Counted from the first letter of the stretch, positions 1 to 7,344 are shown. The stretch: 15,580 nt of DNA from Chitinophagales bacterium (GCA_020848315.1 JADLAH010000251.1:1-15580); one strand, 5' to 3'. A program made the numbers and translations. Notes: a model not told the origin generated them from the letters alone.

Positions 1-23
1 GAATAGGATGATTAAATCCATGA

Positions 24-57
24 TTTATTAAGCGCCGTAGGTGCTACATTTATAGAC
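24..57. repeat. Short intergenic hairpin repeat (GTA-triloop type)
   Basis: The core is a 5-bp stem (32-36 with 40-44, one G-T pair) closed by the triloop GTA, followed by an A/T-rich tail containing TACATTTATAG. From memory, similar units with a CCCC-GTA-GGGG core and a tail ending in TAGA are scattered between genes in many Bacteroidota genomes. I could not verify this by search. Only one copy is in the window, just past the 3' end of lpd. It could instead be part of the 3' processing or termination signal of lpd, but it lacks a clean T-tract on the minus strand. Confidence 0.45.
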
Positions 58-143
58 ATTATGATATTTAAATTTGCTTTGCCTTTTTATTTCCAAATCG
101 CAATTTAGACATCCTTCTGCAACCAATGTAGTTCAAGATTACA

Positions 144-1538
144 TCATAAGTGTATCACCTCGCCATAGGCGGCAGCGGCAGCTTCCATAATGGCCTCGCT
201 CATAGTCGGATGCGGATGTACGGACTTCAGCAACTGCTGTCCGGTGGCTTCCAGATTACGGGCTACCACAATCTCAGCAATCAGTTCCGTCACATTCTCT
301 CCGATGAAATGCGCGCCCAGTATCTCGCCGTATTTTTTATCGATAACCAACTTCACAAATCCATCTGCCTTGCCACCGGCTTTTGCTTTGCCACTGGCGG
401 AAAACGGAAACTTTCCAACCAGAATATCCAACCCATTTTCGCGGGCCTTCTGTTCCGTAATACCCACACTCGCCACCTCCGGTGAGCAGTAGGTGCACCC
501 CGGAATATTGTCGTATCGCAACGGCTGCGGATGATGACCAGCCATATGTTCCACCGCGATAATGCCTTCCGCACTCGCCACATGCGCCAGCGCCTGTCCC
601 GGTACAATATCTCCGATCGCGTACACGCCTTCGACATTGGTTTGATAGTACGCGTTCACTTTCACCTTGCCATTTTCCGTTTCCACCCCGCAGAGCTCCA
701 GTCCGATATTTTCGATATTAGCCACCACGCCGGCCGCGCTCAGCACCAGCTCCGTTTCCAGTTGCTCTTCTCCTTTCGGCGTATTCACCCACAGCTGCAC
801 TTTCCCATTCTCCACTTTCGACGACAGCACCCGAGAAGATGTGTACACCTGCATTCCTTTTTTCACAAATATCTTTTCCAGCAGCTTACCGGATTCCTTG
901 TCTTCCAATGGCAGGATACTATCCGCAAATTCAATCAGCGTTACCTGTGTACCCATGGTTTGGTAGAAATAGGCAAACTCCACACCTATGGCGCCTGCGC
1001 CTACTATCACCATCTGTTTCGGCAGATCCTGCAACACCATCGCCTTGCGGTAATCAATAATATAACGACCATCTATCGGCAGCGAGAACAGCGCTTTCGC
1101 ACGCCCGCCCGTAGCCAATATAATCTGTTGTGCCTTGAAAATTTTAATACCGCCTTCCTGCAAAGCTACCTCCACGCGTTTGCCGGGCAGCAGTTTGCCG
1201 TATCCTTGGATGACTTCAATCTTATTTTTCTTCATCAGAAACTGCACGCCTTTACTCATGCTGTCCGCCACATTTCGGCTGCGTTTCACCACTTCCTCAA
1301 AACGCACGGAAACAGTTCCGTTCACTGACAATCCATAATCCTCCGCATGCTGCAGATATTCGAAGGCCTGCGCCGACTTGAGCAATGCCTTGGTCGGAAT
1401 ACAGCCCCAGTTAAGACATACGCCCCCCAGACTTTCCTTCTCCACTATCGCCACTTTCATGCCGAGTTGCGACGCGCGTATGGCGGCCACATATCCGCCG
1501 GGGCCCGAGCCGATGACTATTAAATCAAAATTATCCAT
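144..1538 (-). CDS. lpdA: Dihydrolipoyl dehydrogenase (E3 component)
   Basis: FAD-dependent enzyme that reoxidises the dihydrolipoyl groups of 2-oxoacid dehydrogenase complexes (pyruvate, 2-oxoglutarate, branched-chain) and of the glycine cleavage system, passing electrons to NAD+ in the cytoplasm. The 464-residue product has the usual family length. Visible motifs in order: the FAD dinucleotide fold GSGPGG at 10-15; the redox-active disulfide C41/C46 in CLNWGCIPTK; the NAD-binding GAGAIG near 180; the second FAD motif AIGDIVPG near 310; and the C-terminal dimerisation domain ending in HPHPTMSE, where H443 and E448 form the catalytic dyad. The ATG at 1536-1538 places the first beta strand immediately after the start, as is typical. 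The gene stands alone, divergent from the amidohydrolase cluster with a 91-bp gap. No other complex subunit lies nearby, so which complex it serves cannot be told from this window. Confidence 0.95.
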   Translation of the reverse strand: MDNFDLIVIGSGPGGYVAAIRASQLGMKVAIVEKESLGGVCLNWGCIPTKALLKSAQAFEYLQHAEDYGLSVNGTVSVRFEEVVKRSRNVADSMSKGVQFLMKKNKIEVIQGYGKLLPGKRVEVALQEGGIKIFKAQQIILATGGRAKALFSLPIDGRYIIDYRKAMVLQDLPKQMVIVGAGAIGVEFAYFYQTMGTQVTLIEFADSILPLEDKESGKLLEKIFVKKGMQVYTSSRVLSSKVENGKVQLWVNTPKGEEQLETELVLSAAGVVANIENIGLELCGVETENGKVKVNAYYQTNVEGVYAIGDIVPGQALAHVASAEGIIAVEHMAGHHPQPLRYDNIPGCTYCSPEVASVGITEQKARENGLDILVGKFPFSASGKAKAGGKADGFVKLVIDKKYGEILGAHFIGENVTELIAEIVVARNLEATGQQLLKSVHPHPTMSEAIMEAAAAAYGEVIHL

Positions 1539-1582
1539 GCAATTAATTAAGGAATTAAACCATCATATAAAATGCGATTGAC

Positions 1583-1590
1583 TATCTTTA
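1583..1590 (+). promoter_or_regulatory. Weak candidate -7 element for the amidohydrolase-dgt-MFS cluster
   Basis: TATCTTTA departs from TAnnTTTG only at the last base and lies about 40 nt before the ATG at 1630. There is no clear -33 partner. It is proposed because the cluster needs a promoter in this 91-bp divergent gap. Confidence 0.25.
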
Positions 1591-1608
1591 CACTTATACC
1601 GCAAGGTA

Positions 1609-1616
1609 CAAAATTA
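1609..1616 (-). promoter_or_regulatory. Candidate -7 promoter element for lpd
   Basis: On the minus strand this reads TAATTTTG, a full match to the Bacteroidetes -7 consensus TAnnTTTG, about 70 nt before the lpd ATG. No convincing -33 TTG was found at the expected distance. In an A/T-rich gap such a match can occur by chance. Confidence 0.3.
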
Positions 1617-1629
1617 CATATTTAGCCGC

Positions 1630-2817
1630 ATGGAAATGAAAGATATTATCAAAAACCTGGCTGAGAGCCAATGGGACGAAATGGTGGCCATCCGCCGCCA
1701 TCTGCATGCCCATCCGGAACTGAGTTTTGAAGAAGAACAGACGGCAGCCTATATCGCCGAAAAGCTCACGGAATATGGCATTCCGCACACGACCAATGTT
1801 GGCGGACACGGGATTGTAGCCTTGATTGAAGGCAATAAACCGTCCACCAAAACGATTGCCCTGCGCGCGGATATCGATGCGTTGCCGATAGAAGAAAAAA
1901 ATGAAGTAGGTTATTGCTCTGTCAACAAAGGCGTGATGCATGCCTGCGGCCACGATGTGCACACCACTTCCCTGTTGGGCGCAGCAAAAATCCTGTTTCA
2001 TATCCGCGACCGTTTCCATGGCACCATCAAATTAATTTTTCAGCCGGCAGAGGAAAAACTGCCCGGCGGCGCTTCCATCATGATTAAAGAAGGCGTCCTG
2101 AAAAATCCGGAAGTCGAATATATCTACGGACAGCATGTGCTGCCGCAACTTGAAACGGGCAAGGTGGCTTTCCGAAGCGGCCTCGCTATGGCGAGCTGCG
2201 ATGAATTGTTTATCACCGTGAAAGGCAAAGGCGGACACGGAGCGGTACCGCACCTGGCCGTAGATCCGATTCTGATTGCTTCGCATATCGTAATTGCATT
2301 GCAACAAATTGTGAGCCGCAATACCAATCCTATCATGCCGAGTGTTTTGTCAATCGGCAAATTTATCGCGAATGGCGCGACGAATATCATTCCCGAGGAA
2401 GTAAAGATGGAAGGCACTTTCCGCACCTTCGACGAAACCTGGCGTGCGCAGGCGAAAGAACACATCACCCGCATTTGCCAGTCGGTGGCAGAAAGCATGG
2501 GCGGCAGCTGCGAAGTGCGCATCGACCACGGCTATCCGTTTCTGAAAAATGATGAATCGCTGACCAATCAGGCATTTGCGCTGGCACAGGAATATCTCGG
2601 TGAGGAGAACGTGGAAGAAATGCCGACGCGCATGACCGCGGAAGATTTCAGTTATTACTCACAGGAAATTCCGGCTTGTTTTTACCGGCTCGGCACAGGC
2701 AATACGGCCAGGGGCATTACCTCTCCGATACACACGCCCACTTTCGATGTGGATGAAAATTGCCTGAAAACCGGCGCGGGACTGATGGCCTGGATTGCTT
2801 ACAGACAAATGGTGTAA
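1630..2817 (+). CDS. M20 family amidohydrolase (N-acyl-amino-acid / hippurate hydrolase type)
   Basis: Metal-dependent peptidase-family hydrolase that removes acyl groups from N-acylated amino acids or related amides; the exact substrate cannot be read from sequence. The 395-residue product shows the family layout: an N-terminal catalytic part with RRHLHAHPELSFEE (22-35), ALRADIDALP (77-86), the metal/catalytic motif HACGHDVH (104-111), QPAEE (138-142) and YGQH near 166; an inserted dimerisation domain (about 180-300) containing GKGGHGAVPH; then a returning catalytic segment with MTAEDFSYY and the late ligand region SPIHTPTF. C106, H108, E141/E142 and the histidines near 166 and 367 are the likely metal ligands and catalytic base. 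No signal peptide is seen, so it is probably cytoplasmic. A start at 1636 (MKDIIKN) is possible and would drop two residues. It is the first gene of a cluster and its stop overlaps the dgt start by one base. Confidence 0.9.
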   Translation: MEMKDIIKNLAESQWDEMVAIRRHLHAHPELSFEEEQTAAYIAEKLTEYGIPHTTNVGGHGIVALIEGNKPSTKTIALRADIDALPIEEKNEVGYCSVNKGVMHACGHDVHTTSLLGAAKILFHIRDRFHGTIKLIFQPAEEKLPGGASIMIKEGVLKNPEVEYIYGQHVLPQLETGKVAFRSGLAMASCDELFITVKGKGGHGAVPHLAVDPILIASHIVIALQQIVSRNTNPIMPSVLSIGKFIANGATNIIPEEVKMEGTFRTFDETWRAQAKEHITRICQSVAESMGGSCEVRIDHGYPFLKNDESLTNQAFALAQEYLGEENVEEMPTRMTAEDFSYYSQEIPACFYRLGTGNTARGITSPIHTPTFDVDENCLKTGAGLMAWIAYRQMV

Positions 2818-4196
2818 TGAACAACATGGACATCAATCAACTCTACTCCACCAGACGAACGGGCAAAGACAGTCCGACTACCGCGATAGATCCGCGTACG
2901 GAATTTCAGCGGGATTTCGACCGCATTATTTTTTCTTCGTCTTTCCGCCGGCTTCAAAATAAAACACAGGTATTTCCTTTGCCGGGCAGCGTTTTTGTAC
3001 ACAACCGGCTGACACACTCGCTGGAAGTGGCCTCTGTGGGACGCTCGCTGGGCAACCTCACCGGAGATTTTATCGCGCAGCAATATGCCTCGAAAATGAC
3101 GGAAGAGAGCAAGCAATTCTACAAACACAGTTTATATAATGTCATTTCATCCGCCTGCCTCTGCCACGATATCGGCAATCCGGCATTCGGTCATTCCGGT
3201 GAAGATGCCATCGCCACTTTCTTTCTGAGAAATGAACACTCCTTAAAAGATAAATTCAGCGACAAGCAATGGTCGGACTTCATCCATTTTGAAGGCAATG
3301 CCAATGCCATCCGCATCCTGACGCAGCAGCAGAACGGCAAGTCGGAAGGGGGCCTGCAGCTTACCTTTGCCACACTGGCTTCCATTGCCAAATATCCGTG
3401 CGCATCCATTGCCAGAAAAAAAGGCATTTTACATCGCAAGAAGTTTGGATTTTTTCAGGCGGAGGAAAATATTTTCCGAAAAATAGCGGCGAGTACTTCC
3501 ATGTTGCAGGAAAGCGAAGAACCGCTGATATTCCTGCGCCATCCGTTTGTTTGGCTGGTGGAAGCCGCTGATGATATCTGTTATAACATCATCGATCTGG
3601 AAGATGCGCACCGACTGAAAATTATCAGTCATCCCGACTGCAAGGAAATACTACTGAATCTGATTAAAGATATTGAAACCAGACCGGCGGAAATCAGCAA
3701 AGTGGAACAGCAGCTGACAGCCATCACCGACAAGAACGATAAAATTTCCTATCTCCGTGCGAAGTCCATCAGTGCGCTGATTGTGCGCTGCGCGGCCATT
3801 TATCAGGGTAATTTTGACAGCATTCTGGCAGGCACACACACTACGCCATTATTGGACGCAATAGAAAAAGATTGCAAGGCGCTGACTACCATCAACGAAT
3901 ATTCCGTGGCGAATATCTACAACCATCACTCCGTGGTGGAAATAGAAAACGCCGGTTACAATGTCATGTATGAGTTGCTGTCGCATTTCATCTGGCCGGT
4001 GATAAAGCCGAAAGAAGAACGCAGAAAATATGAAGCGCAGGCACTGAAACTGGTGCCGCAGCAATTTCTTTATGAGGACGGAGATGATTATCAGCGCGTA
4101 TTGGGTATACTGGATTATGTATCAGGCATGACGGACAACTACGCGACCGATTTGTACCGGAAAATCAAGGGAATTGACATCGGCATGACCATATAA
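2817..4196 (+). CDS. dgt: Deoxyguanosinetriphosphate triphosphohydrolase (dGTPase-like HD hydrolase)
   Basis: HD-superfamily enzyme that converts a dNTP, typically dGTP, to the nucleoside and tripolyphosphate. It helps set dNTP pools, and related enzymes can limit phage replication. From the chosen ATG at 2817 it has 459 residues. Motifs: FSSSFRRLQNKTQVFPLP (39-56), the first metal histidine H67 in NRLTHSLEVASVGR, the HD pair H117-D118 in CLCHDIGNPAFGHSGEDA, the likely catalytic H126, EGNANAIRILT, and VEAADDICYN with D252/D253 supplying the last metal ligand. This start overlaps the upstream TAA by one base (TAATG), suggesting translational coupling; a second ATG at 2826 (MDINQLYSTRR) is equally plausible. 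The frame is open further upstream, but that extension lies inside the amidohydrolase gene and has no similarity to the family. The MFS gene begins 8 nt after its stop. Confidence 0.9.
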   Translation: MNNMDINQLYSTRRTGKDSPTTAIDPRTEFQRDFDRIIFSSSFRRLQNKTQVFPLPGSVFVHNRLTHSLEVASVGRSLGNLTGDFIAQQYASKMTEESKQFYKHSLYNVISSACLCHDIGNPAFGHSGEDAIATFFLRNEHSLKDKFSDKQWSDFIHFEGNANAIRILTQQQNGKSEGGLQLTFATLASIAKYPCASIARKKGILHRKKFGFFQAEENIFRKIAASTSMLQESEEPLIFLRHPFVWLVEAADDICYNIIDLEDAHRLKIISHPDCKEILLNLIKDIETRPAEISKVEQQLTAITDKNDKISYLRAKSISALIVRCAAIYQGNFDSILAGTHTTPLLDAIEKDCKALTTINEYSVANIYNHHSVVEIENAGYNVMYELLSHFIWPVIKPKEERRKYEAQALKLVPQQFLYEDGDDYQRVLGILDYVSGMTDNYATDLYRKIKGIDIGMTI

Positions 4197-4204
4197 ATCA
4201 ACGC

Positions 4205-5383
4205 ATGAAATACCTCAGCCGCACCGTTTGGATTTTATCTGCTGTCAGTCTGCTGACAGATGCGGCAAGCGAGATGCTCTATCCTGTGATGCCAGTTTAC
4301 CTGAAGAAAATCGGCTTTTCCATTCTGCTGATTGGCATACTGGAAGGGTTGGCAGAAGCGACTGCCGGACTGAGCAAAGGATATTTCGGCAAACGCTCCG
4401 ATATTTCCGGCAGGCGTGTTCCATTTGTGCAGATGGGATATGCACTGAGTGCCATCTCCAAACCAATGATGGCATTTTTTACTTTTCCGTTTTGGATTTT
4501 TTTTGTGAGAACCATCGACCGTTTCGGGAAAGGCATCCGCACGGGTGCCCGCGACGCGATGCTGTCGGACGCGACTACCGCGGAAAACAAAGGGAAAGTA
4601 TTCGGATTTCACCGTTCCATGGATACGTTGGGTGCGGTCATCGGTCCTTTGCTGGCGCTGATTTACCTGCATTTCTATCCGGAAAACTACACCACTTTAT
4701 TCGCCATCGCATTTCTTCCGGGTTTATTGGCCGTGGCTGCCAGCTTTTTTCTGAGAGAAGAGAAAGTCACTCCTGCCGCCACCACACCTATCCGCATTTC
4801 TTTCTTTTCCTTTTTCAGATACTGGAAAGAAAGTCCGACGGCCTACCGCAAGTTGGTTCTCGGACTGCTTGTTTTTACCTTGTTCAATAGTTCCGATGTT
4901 TTCCTGTTGTTGAAAGCAAAGGAAAGCGGCCTTCAGGACACCACCATCATTGGCATCTATATCTTTTACAATCTTGTGTATGCCGTAATGGCTTTTCCGA
5001 TGGGCATACTAGCGGATAAGGTCGGATTAAAAACGGTGTTTATTACAGGACTATTTATTTTCGCGATAGTATATGCAGGCATGTCATTCAACACCGGAAT
5101 ATACGGATTCATTGGACTTTTCGCGTTGTACGGGGTGTATGCCGCCGCGACGGAAGGTATTTCCAAAGCCTGGATTTCCAATATCTGCGAGACGAAAGAT
5201 ACCGCAACAGCCATCGGCAGTTATACCGGCTGGCAGAGTATCTGCACAATGCTGGCGAGTTCACTGACCGGATTTATCTGGTATCAATGGAATGGGATAA
5301 CTGCGTTTCTCTGCACGGCGGCCATTAGTATACTGGTGGCGTGTTATATGATTACGTTGCCTTCTCCCGATGAAAGGATATAA
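4205..5383 (+). CDS. Major facilitator superfamily transporter, substrate unknown
   Basis: Inner-membrane secondary transporter of 392 residues, rich in hydrophobic helices throughout, consistent with about 12 membrane spans. The N-terminal half opens with LTDAASEMLYPVMPVYL and carries the MFS motif A loop (GYFGKRSDISGRRVP, about 59-73) between spans 2 and 3. A second motif-A-like loop (MGILADKVGLK) in the C-terminal half reflects the internal duplication of the family. A basic and polar linker (LREEKVTPAATTP) separates the halves. The IDRFGKGIRTGARDAML segment after the third or fourth span is typical of one MFS branch often annotated as a multidrug or sugar-type permease, but I cannot name the substrate. 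It is the third gene of the cluster and is followed immediately by a terminator. Uptake of an acylated amino acid for the M20 enzyme, or export of a product, is conceivable but is guesswork. Confidence 0.85.
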   Translation: MKYLSRTVWILSAVSLLTDAASEMLYPVMPVYLKKIGFSILLIGILEGLAEATAGLSKGYFGKRSDISGRRVPFVQMGYALSAISKPMMAFFTFPFWIFFVRTIDRFGKGIRTGARDAMLSDATTAENKGKVFGFHRSMDTLGAVIGPLLALIYLHFYPENYTTLFAIAFLPGLLAVAASFFLREEKVTPAATTPIRISFFSFFRYWKESPTAYRKLVLGLLVFTLFNSSDVFLLLKAKESGLQDTTIIGIYIFYNLVYAVMAFPMGILADKVGLKTVFITGLFIFAIVYAGMSFNTGIYGFIGLFALYGVYAAATEGISKAWISNICETKDTATAIGSYTGWQSICTMLASSLTGFIWYQWNGITAFLCTAAISILVACYMITLPSPDERI

Positions 5384-5384
5384 T

Positions 5385-5420
5385 AAAAAAAGGTATTTCA
5401 CAAATGAAATACCTTTTTTT
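5385..5420. terminator. Perfect, probably bidirectional intrinsic terminator
   Basis: A 16-bp perfect inverted repeat (5385-5400 with 5405-5420) around the loop CAAA. The core GGTATTTCA/TGAAATACC is flanked by A7 on the left and T8 on the right, so each strand has a stem followed by a T-tract. It starts 2 bp after the MFS stop and ends 5 bp past the 3' end of the convergent tRNA-Leu(CAG) gene, so it can end both transcripts. Confidence 0.9.
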
Positions 5421-5425
5421 TGAAG

Positions 5426-5509
5426 TGCCCAGGACAGGACTCGAACCTGCATGCTTTTTACGGCGCCAGAACCTGAATCTGGTAAGTCTACCAATTTCTC
5501 CACCTGGGC
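5426..5509 (-). tRNA. tRNA-Leu (anticodon CAG)
   Basis: 84-nt class II tRNA. The acceptor stem GCCCAGG pairs with CCTGGGC with discriminator A. The D-arm contains TTGGTAGA. The anticodon stem CCAGA/TCTGG holds the loop TTCAGGT, giving CAG (reads CUG). There is an extended variable arm, and the T-arm contains GGTTCGAGTCC. The CCA tail is not encoded. It is the downstream member of a tandem pair, 36 bp from tRNA-Leu(GAG), and the two are probably co-transcribed. Confidence 0.95.
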
Positions 5510-5545
5510 ATTTTTTATAAAGAACTTTGTCGTGTTTTGTGGTAG

Positions 5546-5629
5546 TGCCCACGACTGGATTCGAACCAGCACGCCGTTTCCAGCACCACCCCCTCAAGAT
5601 GGCAAGTCTACCAATTTCTCCACGTGGGC
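5546..5629 (-). tRNA. tRNA-Leu (anticodon GAG)
   Basis: 84-nt class II tRNA. The acceptor stem GCCCACG pairs with CGTGGGC with discriminator A. The anticodon stem CCATC/GGTGG (with one T-G pair) encloses TTGAGGG, giving GAG (reads CUC/CUU). It has a long variable arm and a T-arm with GGTTCGAATCC. CCA is not encoded. Its first 30 nt differ from the neighbouring tRNA-Leu(CAG) at only two positions (6 and 27), so the pair probably arose by tandem duplication. Confidence 0.95.
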
Positions 5630-5644
5630 TCTCACAAGAGAGTG

Positions 5645-5652
5645 CAAATATA
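5645..5652 (-). promoter_or_regulatory. -7 promoter element of the tRNA-Leu pair
   Basis: The minus strand reads TATATTTG followed by C, an exact match to the Bacteroidetes -7 consensus TAnnTTTG. It sits 15 nt before the mature 5' end of tRNA-Leu(GAG), so transcription would start a few bases upstream of the tRNA. No good TTG was seen at the usual -33 spacing; the nearest is about 31 nt upstream. Confidence 0.6.
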
Positions 5653-5701
5653 AGCGAATATTTTTTATTCCATCGTGAAATTGCAAGATTTTATTTTTTT
5701 C

Positions 5702-5732
5702 AAAAAAAATAACCCGGATAAAAATCCGGGTT
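5702..5732 (-). terminator. Intrinsic terminator of the porin gene
   Basis: A 9-bp perfect stem, AACCCGGAT/ATCCGGGTT (5724-5732 with 5711-5719), with a 4-nt loop. On the minus strand it is followed by A and then eight T (5709-5702). It lies 33 bp past the porin stop and upstream of the tRNA promoter, insulating the tRNA genes from porin transcription. Confidence 0.92.
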
Positions 5733-5764
5733 CTGAAAGTATGCAAGTAGTAGTAGTAACATGA

Positions 5765-6949
5765 TTAGAAAGCATAAACTGCCGCTAAACCAAGTACATT
5801 TTGAAATTTAGATCCTTCTCCTTTTCTATTCAGGAACACTTTGTCGGTAGCAAAATCAAATCTGTATTCCGGCATTAATTTCAGTCCGCCGATAACATTG
5901 ATTTGTGCAGTCAGTGTAATGTCCGCGAAATTTTTAGCAGGACCTGCTACATAAGGAGCCACTCCGTCCGGGTTGTAGAAATAACCTACACGGCCGCCGA
6001 TGCTCGCTCTTTCGCTGATATCCACTTGTCCGTAAAGGTAAGTAGTGAAATATTTATTGCGTACCACATCCGCATCCTTAGTGGTTTTGAAACGATACTG
6101 GTGGTAAGCCACGTTTACGCCCAGTTTACCTTTTTTCTCTTTACCCAGTTTGATAGAACCGGTCAGATCGTAAGAGTTTTTGTAATTTTTGAAAGCACCG
6201 AGTTCGGTAGTATCATCAATAAAATAAGAAGTTGCTTCATTACCACCGATAAAGTTGAGGTAAACACCACCGTTATCTCCTGTATAGCCAGCCTGTGCAC
6301 CCACATATTTATTTCGGTCATCATCCGATTTGGTGTCTGTATCATTGAAGAAACCTACCATCGCGTTGAACTTACCTTTGGTAAAGTTGGCTTTAAAACC
6401 GGTGTGATAGAATGGTCCGTTCTGGAAAGCCAGGGAAGTAGAGTAGTTGAAGTTGTTTTGCGGTTCAATCAGCTCATAACCGAAGTAAGTGCTGAAGTTA
6501 CCCAAGGTAAACTCCACCCAATCAGCAGGCGCGTAAGTCACATACAACTGCTTAATAGCTAAGATGGTGTTGGCATATAAAGTGTTGTTGGCTGCTTCTG
6601 CGCGCGGACCGAAACCGATATCCGCTACGAAGCCTACTTTCTTAATTTTCTTTTTCATAATTAAGTTGATCATACCCAACTCAAAAGAGTTTGCTTTTCC
6701 GTAGAATGCTCTGTTAAGAACACCGTTGGTCTGTTTTCCGTTAAAATTGGTCTGCACATATACATCGGCGGATCCGCTGATTTCAAATGGCAATTTTGCT
6801 TTAAATTCTTCTACCTTCTCTTCGTAGGTTAATTTCTCTGCGGTGGAATCCGCATCATCCTTTTTCTTTTTGAGGGTAAGGCCGGGGTTGGCAAATGCTC
6901 CTGTAGTGATGGAAGCAAGTGTCAGGAATGTGAATAGTGTTTTTCTCAT
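5765..6949 (-). CDS. Outer-membrane beta-barrel porin (OmpL-like, BBP2 type)
   Basis: Predicted outer-membrane channel of 394 residues from the ATG at 6947-6949. That start gives a clear signal peptide: positive MRK, a hydrophobic stretch, and a likely cut after AFA at residue 20. The open frame continues 17 codons upstream, but that part would bury the signal peptide and overlap the candidate promoter. The mature N-terminus has a short charged, lysine/aspartate-rich stretch (26-55) before alternating barrel strands begin at FEISGSADVYVQTNF. The block GYELIEPQNNFNYSTSLAFQ (157-176) followed by NGPFYHTGFKANF resembles the conserved core of the putative beta-barrel porin-2 (OmpL-like) family. 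The chain ends in AVYAF, with the terminal Phe expected for insertion by the BAM complex. Solute specificity is unknown. It is transcribed alone, divergent from gltBD, with its own promoter candidate and terminator. Confidence 0.85.
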   Translation of the reverse strand: MRKTLFTFLTLASITTGAFANPGLTLKKKKDDADSTAEKLTYEEKVEEFKAKLPFEISGSADVYVQTNFNGKQTNGVLNRAFYGKANSFELGMINLIMKKKIKKVGFVADIGFGPRAEAANNTLYANTILAIKQLYVTYAPADWVEFTLGNFSTYFGYELIEPQNNFNYSTSLAFQNGPFYHTGFKANFTKGKFNAMVGFFNDTDTKSDDDRNKYVGAQAGYTGDNGGVYLNFIGGNEATSYFIDDTTELGAFKNYKNSYDLTGSIKLGKEKKGKLGVNVAYHQYRFKTTKDADVVRNKYFTTYLYGQVDISERASIGGRVGYFYNPDGVAPYVAGPAKNFADITLTAQINVIGGLKLMPEYRFDFATDKVFLNRKGEGSKFQNVLGLAAVYAF

Positions 6950-6986
6950 AGTAGCAACTTTTAGTGGGTTAAAAATTAATCTATTG

Positions 6987-6994
6987 CAAGTATA
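6987..6994 (-). promoter_or_regulatory. Candidate -7 promoter element for the porin gene
   Basis: The minus strand reads TATACTTG, one mismatch from TAnnTTTG, about 38 nt before the chosen ATG. This implies a short A/T-rich leader. There is no clear -33 motif, and the upstream DNA is a long run of A/T. Confidence 0.4.
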
Positions 6995-7016
6995 AAACAT
7001 CTTTTTTAAGATTTTG

Positions 7017-7081
7017 CTCAGAAATTTTTATTTAATTTTTACTTAATCTGGAATTATCTTTAATTTTTCTCAGAAATTTTT
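7017..7081. repeat. Pair of 13-bp direct repeats upstream of porin and gltB
   Basis: CTCAGAAATTTTT occurs exactly at 7017-7029 and 7069-7081. The 52-bp spacing is close to five helical turns, so both copies would face the same side of the DNA. They could be binding sites for a regulator acting on the porin (just upstream of its promoter candidate) or on gltB. A/T-rich chance repetition is the alternative. Confidence 0.4.
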
Positions 7082-7290
7082 CACATTTTTATTTTTATAA
7101 CTTTTAAAGCACCATCAATAAACAATAACTTATAAATGGAATGTTAAGGGCGAAATTCAATGCTTAAGATTTTCTTAAACGTATGAATGAGTCCGTTCAG
7201 AAACTTTCTTGCTAATATTATAATCCAGTCTGACTGTATAGAATATATCTGCTCGGCTGCTTCAACCAATTAATTAAACCAGCTACATGG

Positions 7291-7344
7291 ATGGCCAGTA
7301 ACTCACCGGAGGAAATGGCCCTGAGATGTATCAACTTAAAATAA
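7291..7344 (+). other. Possible 17-codon upstream ORF in the gltB leader
   Basis: The frame ATG...TAA encodes MASNSPEEMALRCINLK and ends 3 nt before the gltB ATG. It is in the same frame as gltB, so only one TAA and one CAT codon separate them. No ribosome binding site precedes 7291, but most genes in this window lack one. It could be a leader peptide affecting gltB translation, or chance. Confidence 0.25.

Noticed and set aside
531..1328. A 265-codon open frame on the + strand opposite lpd
   Set aside because: Its translation is rich in His, Phe and Arg without any motif, as expected for the antisense of a GC-balanced coding gene. The minus-strand lpd reading has all family motifs.
2760..2816. 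TTG-initiated N-terminal extension of dgt inside the amidohydrolase gene
   Set aside because: The extra 19 residues are just the frame-shifted end of the upstream gene. The TAATG overlap at 2815-2819 is a typical coupled start.
5261..5597. Minus-strand open frames running over the tRNA region
   Set aside because: They cross two clear tRNA genes and a terminator. The repeated peptide fragments in them (for example GSNPVVGT and GSSPVLGT) are simply translated T-arms.
6950..7000. Upstream extension of the porin frame by 17 residues
   Set aside because: It would place 17 residues before a well-formed signal peptide and overlap the -7 promoter candidate. The ATG at 6947-6949 fits an exported protein.
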